A model generated the notes under the pieces. It was given only the letters and a program-made list of their open reading frames with translations, had not been told where the DNA came from and did no database searches. The position numbers and the translations under genes are program-made. From Bugula neritina (taxonomy: Eukaryota > Bryozoa > Gymnolaemata > Cheilostomatida > Bugulidae), in contig OZ037772.1 of assembly GCA_964035545.1 (NCBI GenBank), positions 7,552,389-7,616,388 of the forward strand: a DNA stretch of 64,000 nt. Reading direction: 5' to 3'. This document shows, one piece after another, positions 1-11,249 of this stretch (position 1 is the first letter of the stretch; every line of letters begins with the position of its first letter).

Positions 1-39
1 ATTTGTCTCTTTGTAACACATTTGACAATAATTTACCAG

Positions 40-376
40 GTCAAAGCCTGGACTGATGTTCAAATGTCTGTCAGAACATCTGAAAGATCTGACCAGTGAT
101 TACAGAAGTAAACTATTGACACCTGCTACCAGCTCATCTGATGACATCACAGAACAAACAGACAGACAGACAACAACAAATGACTCTGTGTTATCAGATG
201 AAAAAAGGAAAAAGCCAGTAATGATGGTAAACCTGCTGGATTTACTCACAGATGTAGCTGGAATAATGAGAGATACGTCCAGATCCACACAATATGCTAA
301 CTTATGTTATACTGTTGATAGAAACAGTCAACCAATCTTCCTTGACATATTTAAGCCTAGCTCCAAGTCAAAATAG
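40..376 (+). CDS. Terminal exon of an ankyrin-caspase paralogue (caspase p10 part), 5' truncated by window edge
   Basis: This is the last coding exon of a caspase-family (peptidase C14) gene whose earlier exons lie outside the window. An acceptor (ttaccag) ends at 39, and the exon opens in the same phase and has the same 337-nt length as the last exon of the complete paralogue at 24964-25300. The two proteins are very similar throughout. The encoded part carries the p10-like segment GLMFKCLSEHLKDL, then an acidic Ser/Thr-rich insert, then LLDLLTDVAGIMRD and LCYTVDRNSQPIF, corresponding to the last helices and last strand of a caspase. It ends at TAG 374-376. No frameshift or premature stop is seen, so the copy may be functional, but whether it has an ankyrin array cannot be told from here. 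Confidence 0.85.
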
Positions 377-2150
377 CATTCATAAATGAGTCACACCTAC
401 TGATTCATAGGAGTTTCCTCATGTAATATAAATAGTGATAGCATTCATGTGATAGTAATCCTGCTTATAGCTGATAGTGACAGTACTTTACAAGTGATTG
501 TGACATTCTACATGTTTACAGGAGATATTCTTTTATATTTTCCCACCAATTTATTTTAGTCCATTGTTTAAATGACGGTGTTTTCTTTAAGCAATAATGA
601 CACTCTTCTATCCACTCTGACATATAAGCGACAGTTTTTAAATATCCAAAGCATTCTCTGAGTTCCAGAGTTACTACTACTGCTGTATGGTAATTCAGTT
701 CATTGCAGGAATTTGATAGTATTTGCCAGTAGTCCACATACAACATAACCCACAGCTAGTTTAGTATAATTATCTTATTGTATTATTTATATATACACTG
801 TCAACTTTGCCCTTTGCTAATTGACTCTGATTCATTTTTACATGTTGTTTACTGTATTATAATATATAATATTGCTTCACATAACTTAGTACACTTATAC
901 TTATACTATTCCTTCAAAAGTTCGATTTGCAATGATTTTTAATGTTGAAAACAACCATTTATATAGAGTAGCTTAACTTCTATTACTCAGTTATGAAGTT
1001 ATTTAGTTTTGCACAATTCCATGAAAACTCTTTTTTCCAAAAAATAAATTTCCCATATTTGGATAGATATCGTGTGTTATACATAGGGAAAGCTTTTTCT
1101 TTCACAAGTTATGTTGCATCTATTTCTTTATTCTATCACTAAATATTTATGCTATAAATGAGTACGCTGGTTTCATCATATGCAGTACTATATCATGGCA
1201 TATCTGCATGTCAGATTTTGTCTCTTTACTAATAAATTATTTAACCTTCCTGCTTTTATTTAATAGACGATTCTTTTATTTTTGTATAATAATATGTTTC
1301 TTTAATCAAGCACTAATACGTAGACTTGGAAAATAAAACATAATATTTTCTTTATAACTTTGTTCTCTTTGATTGGTCAAATTAAGTAAACGTAACTCCT
1401 ATGTGTAACAGACTAATTTCTGCAAGTAGTCTATCATGTAGTCTATAGCTTACTGTTACACAAGTTAAATAAAATACACACAATGTGAGCATTTCATGTT
1501 GTGACAATGTAGACTTTCATATCCCTCCTCTCTGCGGTCTATTCCGTGTCTTCAAATGTAAAACATCTATAGGGTCAAAGTAGTTATAAAGAAACAGATT
1601 TCTTCATGTTTTGAATTGTCTTCTCTTATCAAGTGTTACTAATTATATAACAACCATAATATGGCAAAAATATGACAAGACATAATGACAAGGCTAAATA
1701 TAGACTGACATGTAAGATGCTCTGTTTATATGCCATCCTGTCTGTTATGCAGATCAATCAGATATCCATAACACATAATAGTCTGGTGCTTTCACAGCTA
1801 AGTCATGACTCACAACTAAATAGTAAGATGACATTCAAATGTGGGGCAACACTTTGCAACTCTGCTCCCTATTAACTACATGGTGTACATATGTTTGTTT
1901 CACTAGTAATGGTCTAAAATAAAGTTAGATAACTGGCAGCACACTGAATTATGCTATTGCTGTTGTACTATATAAAGAAAGTACATTGCTTTTTAAGAGT
2001 TTGAGCAGCCTAAGAATTTAAAAGGTATTTGAAACTTGAATCAATGGAGCCCAGGCATCTTGTGACAGTAAAGACCACAGAGTTAAAGTAGCATTTTTAT
2101 TCCAAATTGTAACACAATTCAGAAATTTTAACTGAAAAATATGATTATCA
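377..2150. repeat. 3' flank duplicated downstream of the complete ankyrin-caspase gene
   Basis: There is no credible coding sequence here. The stretch from 377 to about 1880 is a diverged copy of about 25301-26660. Shared landmarks in the same order are CTGATAGTGACA near 470 and 25364, a TTTGTTCTC(T/C)TTGATT block near 1358 and 26274, an AATACACACA block near 1471 and 26368, and CTTTCACAGCT near 1790 and 26634. The tandem duplication therefore includes more than 1.3 kb of sequence downstream of the stop codon. Confidence 0.6.
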
Positions 2151-3576
2151 TTTCAGCAAAACTGAGTTTTAAATTGACTTAAGAAACCACGCAGGTACAG
2201 TGTAAATCATGGTAAGAGAGAAAATGTTTTCACCAACGGACAATATATAAATATTTACTGCATGAAATAACATAAAATACTAGAGCTACATGCTCCACAG
2301 TCTAATCTAATTCAAGTATTGTGTTTTGAACAAAAACAACACCTAAGTAAACATGTGCAGTTATGAAACTATGCTTTGATTTCAATTTAGTTTCAGCTAT
2401 TCACTAACACAAAAGATTCAATGAGTTTTTAAGTTTCAAGATAATAATAAACATTAACAAAAAAATTGTTTTAAACAAATAGTTGAATAAAATCTAAGAT
2501 TAGTTTTGTGTATTCTATAAATTGAGCTTGAGGTGCGATGCATTCTATTGGTGCAAATTTTAAGCTCAGATGATATAATACTGAGTGTATTGAGCGGATA
2601 TTAGTGCCCTACACTAAGCGATTGTGAATGGACATTAACAGGTACTACTGCGTGTAGTGCTAAAACTGGCTGATTGTCTTCATATATACAGAGATATCTT
2701 CAGATGAATGCAGGGCTGTAACTATACACATCTTTAAAAGGTAAAGCATATTTCTATATATGAATATAAATGTGCTATACAGTATCAGATTGACAACCAA
2801 ATCTTAAAAGTTATAGTGGAATAAGTACATAATTATTATGTATATATTGTGTAGCTATAAATCTGTAAAAGTGCCACACAAATGAACGGTTGAAGATCTC
2901 CTAATGACTTTCTGTAGACTTAGATTATCCTTGCTGGTTCAAACTCGATCTTTGCAATAATTTTGGGGGATTATTTTCTGTGATCTCGTTGTTTTATATA
3001 CTTTTCCCTTCAGTGGTACATCTGAAATTAGCTGTTTACCTTAACTTGTAACAGCCTATAGGATTAAGGTAGTTATGCCATTTCTAGTTATTATTTCTCA
3101 CCATCCACCAGCTAGATCCTGGTCTTTCAACTCCTCATCAAAGTACAAAGTTGCAGGTGGCCCATGATTGGTTATGTACTATTTGATGCTTTCAACGCTT
3201 GATTATAAAGTTATTGCTTTCCTCTAAACTCTAGAGCATGTGAACACTTGCAGATACAATGTTATTTTATTATTTATCGACATTGAAATTGAAACAATAG
3301 GACATTATGGTAATGTTTTTTATACGGTTTTTTGGAACTCAAAATATTTGTGACAATGGATTAAATTTCATGATCGGTGAGTTACTATTTGGTGCTGTAA
3401 ATATTTATAATAGTTTTTGCTTTCCTCTATAGCTTGTGAAACTATTTATATACATAATAATTCTTTCAATGGCACTGAAAGGAAACAGTTACACGTATTT
3501 AGAATGTGTTTTAATAGAGTATTTCTTTTGATTTTTAACTCATATATTTCATTTGATGTCTAAGCTTACAAAAACA

Positions 3577-3650
3577 CATGCACGCGCACACACACACAAG
3601 CACGCATGCACACACACGCGCACATGAACACACATGAGCGCACAGACACA

Positions 3651-3682
<32 letters not shown>

Positions 3683-3718
3683 CACAAAAACACACATGCA
3701 AACACACTCACCCATTGT
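3577..3718. repeat. CA/CG-type microsatellite
   Basis: Imperfect (CA)n with CACG interruptions. CA-type arrays occur in all three tandem units (see 7070-7240, 8064-8200 and 12140-12235). Confidence 0.85.
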
Positions 3719-4284
3719 TAATATCCAATGTCACAATGTCTTGTTTATGTCTCATATAAGAAATGGTGCTTGCAAAAACTTTTAAAAATTAACTATAATC
3801 CTTTATATCACTAGATCTATATTTTTAAGCAGTTTGGCTTAGCAAGTAGTTGCCTTTTGCACGAGGGTAATTTTGTCTCAGGAGTGCTGTGAAATATTTT
3901 AAGATATATGATATTTTGCGCTGTATAAAAGGAAATATTTCCCAGCATTTATTTGCAGATTCATAATACCAAACAAGAGTGCTACTAAGAAACAATTTAA
4001 AATATTAACTTTTTTCCTTAAATTTTTCTGCACTTTTTTATTTAAGTTATGAGGACTATCATATACTATTTCATGGCTGCCACACAGTAGCCATATGTAA
4101 CATGTCTAGTACTGCTAGCTTGGTGCATTTTTTTGACTTTCTCAGAAAGGGTTACCTGCAGTATTTTCTGTCTGTTTTGTTATTTTCATGGCTCTGTTGC
4201 TAGATGAACTCCATTTCTGCCTTTAGTTTAAATAGTGCCGTATTCTCACATTGGCTTTGTTGGACCATTTGTCAAGCAATTATA

Positions 4285-4668
4285 GTATATCTACTAGCTG
4301 TATAGTATATCTACTGTATAATATATCTACTGTATAGTATATCTACTGTATAGTATATCTACTGTATAGTATATCTACTGTATAGTATATCTACTTTATA
4401 GTATATCTACTGTATAGTATATCTACTGTATAGTATATCTACTGTATAGTATATCTACTGTATAGTATATCTACTGTATAGTATATCTACTGTATAGTAT
4501 ATCTACTGTATAGTATATCTACTGTATATTATATTTACTGTATAGTATATCTACTGTATAGTATATCTACTGTATAGTATATCTACTGTATAGTATATCT
4601 ACTGTATAGTATATCTACTGTATATTAAATCTATTGTATAGTATATCTATTGTATAGTATACCTTATA
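4285..4668. repeat. 16-bp minisatellite, about 23 copies
   Basis: Tandem repeats of TATAGTATATCTACTG with rare single-base variants. The same 16-bp motif lies at the homologous place in the second unit (9296-9531), and only remnants are left in the third (about 13340-13440). Confidence 0.92.
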
Positions 4669-6202
4669 CTGTGGCTATTAAGAATAGCTTTATGGTTGAA
4701 CACTTCTTGTTTATTTCAAACTTGCCCTGAGAGACCACTTAATGGCAAACTTCCAATCAACATAAATAAATATACTCTTTGAGTTGCTAAAGCTGACTGT
4801 CAACCATTCATGGCTCGGTGCCTCGACTAGCTACTGTGCTATTATATGCCATAGGCCTTGTCATTTTTTTATTTTCCTCAATTAATTATTTTTCGTTTGG
4901 GACAAAATAAAACAAAAAAACAAACAAACATATTCATTGCAGTTTCATAGCAACCTGTAAACAGTTCAGATACAAAAACATGCATTAAGTAAGAATCATA
5001 CATTGGCTTAGAGCCAAAAATAATGTTTAGTCTATTAATAGACGGGATATTTCTCTTAAGTTGTTGAACTCCAGAGGAGAATAGTTTGAAGGTTGAACAC
5101 TTTTTGTGTATTATGCATATTCATGGCAGTTTCATAGCAACCTGTAAACAGTTCAGATACAAAAACATGTGTTAAATAAGAATCATACATTATCTTAGAG
5201 CCAAAAATAAATGTTTTAGTAAGCTGTCCTAATAGTAGATAGGTTATTTCTCTTTAGAAGTTGACCCTTGAATTATGTTTCTCAACCTTAAGCAGCACCA
5301 TTATTATGATTCAACATATACTATGCTTTCCATAGCAACCAGTAAACAACACATAAATTAATCTTTTGGTGCATATTTTTAGAGCCAAGAAAAACAAAAA
5401 CATGTAGACATCATTGTATTGCTAAGAAGCTCTGCAGCTGAATGGAATTGATAAGAATCTGAAATGGACAACAAAGAAACCTAATTCACCATAAAGTAAG
5501 TTGCTTATGCTTCAGCAGTAAAATATTTTCCAAACAGGCAACAATTATTGTGTTTTGCTAGTTGTTTCTGAACAGTTTACATCTCAGATTGAAGTTGTCT
5601 GCCATATAATTGGCAAGGAGAATTTGTGCATAGAGCATGAACCTTAGCAAAATGTAAAAGCCATCATTGCAATACCGATGTGTTGTTATTGCACCACTAA
5701 CATAAAGCAGTACAAACTACTCTAACTATAGTTAGGTATAAGAAATTAAGCAGCTGTTGCAATTGTTGACAAAGTCTACTCATAGCGATTAAACTGTTGC
5801 CTTCAAAAATAGTAACATATCTTTATATCCATAACTGGGCTTTGTTCAAACCTAATATGCATTTGATTTGATTACAGTCGTGGTTGACCAAAGAGCACTG
5901 GTAATTTACCTAATCAAAGCCAAATAATTGAATAAACAAGTTTGATAGATGGCTGCAAGTAATTAGAGCATTTGCAAACATTCATGACAATCAAATCATA
6001 TTTGTATGGGATACAGATTAACCATCAATTAAGTTCTGTAATAAAAAGTAGAGAAGTGTTTGTTTTAGATAAATGTAGAATGATCCAATTATTAGACTAA
6101 ACAAAATTGCAAGTAGGCAACACACATGCCACCAACAGAGCAATATTATACAATAGCTTATACACTACATTTTGAGATAAATCTATGGTATTAACTATTC
6201 TA

Positions 6203-6419
6203 GAGACCAGCCGTGGTTCAGGGATTAGAGCGTTTGCCTAGTAAACCTGAAGTAATAGGTTTGAACCTTGTCAAAGGCCATTGGTGATGTTAGGAAGAGC
6301 ATCCAGTCATAATTGCTCCTGTGCCTCATTTAAATAAGTCCTTAGCCTGCTTTAACAAAAACCCTTTCTATCAGGGGTTTCTCACAGGGATAGTGACTAT
6401 AAACTTGCGTAAGTGTATA
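6203..6419 (+). mobile_element. tRNA-derived SINE, full length, with target-site duplication
   Basis: The tRNA-like head has an A-box-like segment (GTGGTTCAGGGATTAGAGC) and a B-box-like AGGTTTGAACC. A conserved core follows (GGAAGAGCATCCAGTCATAA, then CTCCTGTGCCTCATTTAAAT), and a 3' part contains GGGATAGTGACTATAAACTT. The element is flanked by a perfect 15-bp direct repeat GTATTAACTATTCTA (6188-6202 and 6420-6434). The homologous position in the second tandem unit (about 11015-11033) has a single copy of this target and no SINE, so the insertion is younger than the unit duplication. The core resembles the conserved central domains of invertebrate CORE-type SINEs; that family assignment is inference. 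Confidence 0.85.
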
Positions 6420-7069
6420 GTATTAACTATTCTATGTGTATAATATATAATATATATAATGTATAACAGTATATCCTTTGAATAGTATGCTTATTTGAAT
6501 ATAAGATTGATAAAAAGCATGTAGCAAATGCAAGTAGTTTATTGGTTGAACACTATTTTATTATTATGCAGATTCATGGCAGTTTCATAGCAACCAGTAA
6601 ACAGTTCAGATACAAAACATGCATTAAGTAAGAATCATACATTGGCTTAGAGCCAAAAATAATGTTTAGTCTATTAATAGACGGGATATTTCTCTTTAGT
6701 TGTTGAACTTCAAATAATATTTTTTAACACTAGCCAGCACCATTCTTATCATTTGCATTACTTAGCAACCAGTAAACAACATATAAAAATCACATAACAT
6801 CCTTTATGTTGGTGCATTTTAAACAAAAACAACATTAGGTTAACATTTGCAGTTATGAAACTGTGCTTTGATTTCAATTCAGTATATCAGCTAGTGCTAA
6901 CCGTCAATGTGTATTGACTACTGAACACAAAAGATTCAATTAGTTTCTAAGTTTCAAGATAATGATAAACATTATTAAAAAAATGTTTTAAATAAACAAT
7001 CAACTAAAATCTGACATTTCTTTATTGCAATCTGTAAACTGAGTGCGTTTTATATATGCAAATGTTGAG

Positions 7070-7071
7070 CT

Positions 7072-7103
<32 letters not shown>

Positions 7104-7117
7104 CACACACACACACA

Positions 7118-7170
<53 letters not shown>

Positions 7171-7240
7171 GCACACGCGCACACACGCACACACGCACAC
7201 ACGCACGCACACACGCACACACGTACACACGCACACGAAT
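7070..7240. repeat. CA/CG microsatellite left of the foldback element
   Basis: (CA)n with CACG interruptions, directly abutting the left end of the foldback element. The apparent His/Thr- and Cys/Val-rich reading frames here are products of the repeat. Confidence 0.9.
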
Positions 7241-7243
7241 CCG

Positions 7244-8059
7244 CGACATTTCACAAATGACAATTCAAAAACACCTATTTCGAAAAAGACAATTCCCAAA
7301 TTGACAATTCCCAAATTGACAATTAATAAATTGACTTTTAGAAAAAAGACATTTCTAAAAATGACATTTCACAAATGATACAGCCCAGTCGGGTGTGAGC
7401 TCGACCGGGTCGAGAGTAAGTTCATATAAACGTGGGCAATTGCAGATTGGGACTGTTTGGTAGCTAACACTACTTCCGTGATAGCCTAACTCATACGGGT
7501 TTATATTTGTTGCTGAAAGCTTTAAATCTTGTCAAGTTCAAGTTGAAATAATTACTACTTATTTACTTTTACTTTTATACTTGTATTATTGCGTGATGTT
7601 ACTATGTACATTATATGTTATTTAACTTTATTAACTGTATTTCATAAGTTAAAACTGAAAAGTAAGAAGAAAATGAAATACGGTTAATAAAATTAAATAT
7701 CATATAATGTACATAGTAACATCACGCAATAATACAAGTATAAAAGTAAAAGTAAATAAGTAGTAATTATTTCAACTTGAACTTGACAAGATTTAAAGCT
7801 TTCAGCAACAAATATAAACCCGTATGAGTTAGGCTATCACGGAAGTAGTGTTAGCTACCAAACAGTCCCAATCTGCAATTGCCCACGTTTATATGAACTT
7901 ACTCTCGACCCGGTCGAGCTCACACCCGACTGGGCTGTATCATTTGTGAAATGTCATTTTTAGAAATGTCTTTTTTCTAAAAGTCAATTTATTAATTGTC
8001 AATTTGGGAATTGTCTTTTTCGAAATAGGTGTTTTTGAATTGACATTTGTGAAATGTCG
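7244..8059. mobile_element. 816-bp foldback (snapback) element with 385-400-bp inverted arms
   Basis: The left arm (7244-7643, 400 nt) and right arm (7675-8059, 385 nt) are reverse complements. By eye I find four substitutions and one 15-nt indel, with a spacer of only about 31 nt. The outer part of each arm (about 130 nt) is built from degenerate 15-nt subrepeats of the form GACAWTTCNNAAAWT; the 15-nt indel is exactly one subrepeat. The inner arm is unique sequence with a nested small palindrome, CTCGACCGGGTCGAG. There is no open frame, so it is non-autonomous. Tandemly subrepeated long inverted arms are the hallmark of Foldback-like elements. I find no clear target duplication; the flanks are CA arrays. 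Confidence 0.85.
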
Positions 8060-8063
8060 TGTC

Positions 8064-8200
8064 ACCCACGCACACACCTACACCTACACACATACACACA
8101 TGCGCACATACACATATACACATAAATACACACACTCATGCACGCACACACATACATGCACATAAATAGACACAATACATATGCACATGCATACTCACAT
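8064..8200. repeat. CA-rich microsatellite right of the foldback element
   Basis: Imperfect (CA)n with CATA and CACG variants, in the same orientation as the array on the other side of the foldback element. Confidence 0.8.
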
Positions 8201-9295
8201 GCATACATCTCGTCATATTCTGTCAATCGTGCAGTTTACATTTCCTATAGAAAACATTGCTTGCTTAAGATATTGTGGAAGTCTATACATCAGTAAATTT
8301 TATTATCAGGCAATAACTTATCAAGTTGTCATTTTTTGCAATAAAGTTTCTCTACTTTGATATGGTTTTTCACAAGAATTCTGTGACATAATTTAAGATA
8401 TGTTAGCTTTTTTAGCAATCAAAGGGAAATATTTTGCCAACAATTATTTGCTGAGTCATATAATTGATTAGTATTCCCTGATATGTAGAAAACACAGTAC
8501 TATCAAGTAGAAGAACTCTTTCTCGTTACATAACTATTCATGCTATGATGTAGGTGTGTTTTGTGGCAGATTTAACTCTGATAAAGTTTTTCTGAAATCA
8601 CTAATCAACCTATTTACTTGTTTTGTTAAAAAAAACAAATTGATGTTATTGAAAACTATAGCTGTAAACTTTTATTTGCTGATTTGGTGCTTTGAAACAA
8701 TGCCCGGTTTATTTTTAATGCTTTCTAATTAGAGTCACATACATGCTTCAGCTGTGAAGATTCAACAGTAAAAGTTGATCTTCCAAAGGAAAATAAAGGT
8801 CACTGGCAGCCATGTTTAACAGTTTTATTTTTAGCACAATAGATCAGTTGTAGGACTACTATACATAAGAAACAATTTAAAATACTGAATTTTTTTTTAA
8901 ATTGTGCTGCACTTCTTTTATTCAAGTTATGAGAGGTATCATGCCATTTCACGGCTACAACACAATATCTTTTATAGCCATATGTAATGTGCATTGTCTA
9001 GTAATGCTAGCTTTATGTAATCTTTTGACTTTCTCGGAAAGACTTAGCTGCAGTATTTTCTGTCTGTTTTTTAATTCTATGGCTCTATTGCTAGTTGTTC
9101 CATTTCTGCCTTTAGTTTAAGCAGTGCCATATTCTCACTTTGGTTTTGTTGGACCATTTGTCAAGCAATCTAATCAATTATCGTATACTACAATTATTTT
9201 ATGCATTTTACAAGCTATAATGACTATGAATTGTTATAGAACCAGTGAGTTGTTCTTTGGGATATAATATAGTGTGCCGATAAGTATAGTATACT

Positions 9296-9531
9296 ATAAT
9301 ATATGTATAGTATATCTACTGTATAGTATATCTACTGTATAGGATATCTACTGTATATTATATCTACTGTATAGTATATTTACTGTATAGTATATCTACT
9401 GTATAGTATATCTATTGTATAGTATATCTACTGTATATATAGTATATCTACTGTATAGTATATCTACTTTATAGTATATCTACTGTATATTATATCTATT
9501 GTATAGTATATCTACTGTATAGTATATCTTA
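9296..9531. repeat. 16-bp minisatellite, about 14 copies
   Basis: Same TATAGTATATCTACTG motif as 4285-4668, at the homologous position of the second tandem unit, shorter and with more variants. Confidence 0.88.
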
Positions 9532-11115
9532 TACTGTGGCTATTAAGAATAGCTTTATGTTGAACACTTCTTGTTTATTTTAAACTTGCCCTGAGAGACC
9601 ACTTAATGGCAAACTTCCAATCAACATAAATAAATAATACTCTTTGAGTTGCTAAAGCTGACTGTCAACCATTCACGGCTCGGTGCCTCGACTAGCTACT
9701 GTGCTATTATATGCCATAGGCCTTGTCATTTTTTTATTTTCCTCAATTAATTATTTTTCGTTTGCGACAAAATAAAACAAAAAAACAAACAAACATATTC
9801 ATTGCAGTTTCATAGCAACCTGTAAACAGTTCAGATACAAAAACATGTGTTAATTGTAAGAATCATACATTGGCTTGGAGCCAAAAATAATGTTTAGTCT
9901 ATTAATAGACGGGATATTTCTCTTAAGTTGTTGAACTCCAAATGAGAATAGTTTGAAGGTTGAACACTTTTTGTGTATTATGCATATACATGGCAGTTTC
10001 ATAGCTACCTGTAAATAGTTTAGATGTGAAAACATGTGTTGAGTAAGAATCATGCATTGGCACATAGCCAAAACAAATGTTTTGGTAAGCCGTCCTAATA
10101 GTAGATAGGTTATTTTTCTTTATAGGAGTTGAACTTTAAATTATGTTTCTCAACCTTAGGCAGCACCATTATTATAATTCAACATATACTATGTTTTCCA
10201 TAGCAACCAGTAAACAACACATAAAATCACATGTTGTTGCATATTTTTAGAGACAAGAAAAACAAAAACAAAGAAATTCTGCAGCTGATTGGGATTGATA
10301 AGAATCTGAAATGGACAACAGAGAAACCTAATTCACCATAAAGTAAGTTGCTTATCCTTCAGCAGTAATATATTTTCCAAACAGGCAACAATTATTGTGT
10401 TTTGCTAGTTGTTTCTGAACAGTTTACATCTCAGATTGAAGTTGTCTGCCATATAATTGGCAAGGAGAATTTGTGCATAGAGCATGAACCTTAGCAAAAT
10501 GTAAAAGCCATCATTGCAATACCGATGTGTTGTTATTGCACCACTAACATAAAGCAGTACAAACTACTCTAACTATAGTTAGATATAATAAATTGAGCAG
10601 TTATTACAATTGTTGACAAAGTCCACTCATAGCAATTAAACTGCTGCCTTCAAAAATAGTAACATATCTTTATATCTATAACTGGGCTTTGTTCAAACCT
10701 AATATGCATTTGATGTGATTACAGTCGTGGTTGACCAAAGAGCACTGGTTTACCTAATAAAAGCCAAATAATTGAATAAACAAGTTTGATGGATGCTGCA
10801 AGTAATTAGAGAAATTGCAAACCTTCGTGACAATAAAATTATATTTGTATGGTATATAGATTAACCATCAGTTGAGTTCTGTAATGATGAGTAGAGAAGT
10901 GTTTGTTGTAGATAAATGTAGAATGATTAAATTATTTTTACATGACCTTAAAGTAAGCAATTGCAAGTAGGCAACAAACATGCCACCCACAGAGCAATAT
11001 TATACAATAGTTCAAATCTATGGTATTAAGTATTCTGTGTGTATGATATATAATGTATATAATGTATAACAGTTTATCCTGTGAATTATAGTATATTTAT
11101 TTGAATATAAGATTG

Positions 11116-11116
<1 letters not shown>

Positions 11117-11176
<60 letters not shown>
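11117..11176. repeat. TA microsatellite
   Basis: Uninterrupted (TA)n of about 30 repeats inside tandem unit 2. Confidence 0.95.
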
Positions 11177-11178
<2 letters not shown>

Positions 11179-11249
11179 GTATAACAGTATATCCTTTGAA
11201 TAATATGCTTATTTGAACATAAGATTGATTTACTGCATGTGGCAAATGT

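Larger units (their letters stand above)
2150..6480. repeat. Non-coding tandem unit, copy 1 of 3
   Basis: First of three paralogous non-coding units that fill the space between the two ankyrin-caspase genes. Ordered landmarks recur: the TGCTTTGATTTCAAT block at 2372, 6864 and 11765; the AACAATTTAAAAT block at about 3991, 8871 and 12923; and the block beginning ACCTTAGCAAAATG at 5641, 10487 and 14037. Copy 1 contains a CA array, the longer 16-bp minisatellite and a SINE. No open frame is conserved between copies, so I see no gene. Unit boundaries are approximate. Confidence 0.65.

Noticed and set aside
1672-1875. 67-residue open frame after the first caspase exon
   Set aside because: Not conserved in the paralogous flank near 26.5 kb, and no splice or domain support.
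7000-7378. His/Thr-rich and Cys/Val-rich open frames on both strands
   Set aside because: They are translations of the CA/CG microsatellite; all frames stay open because of the repeat.
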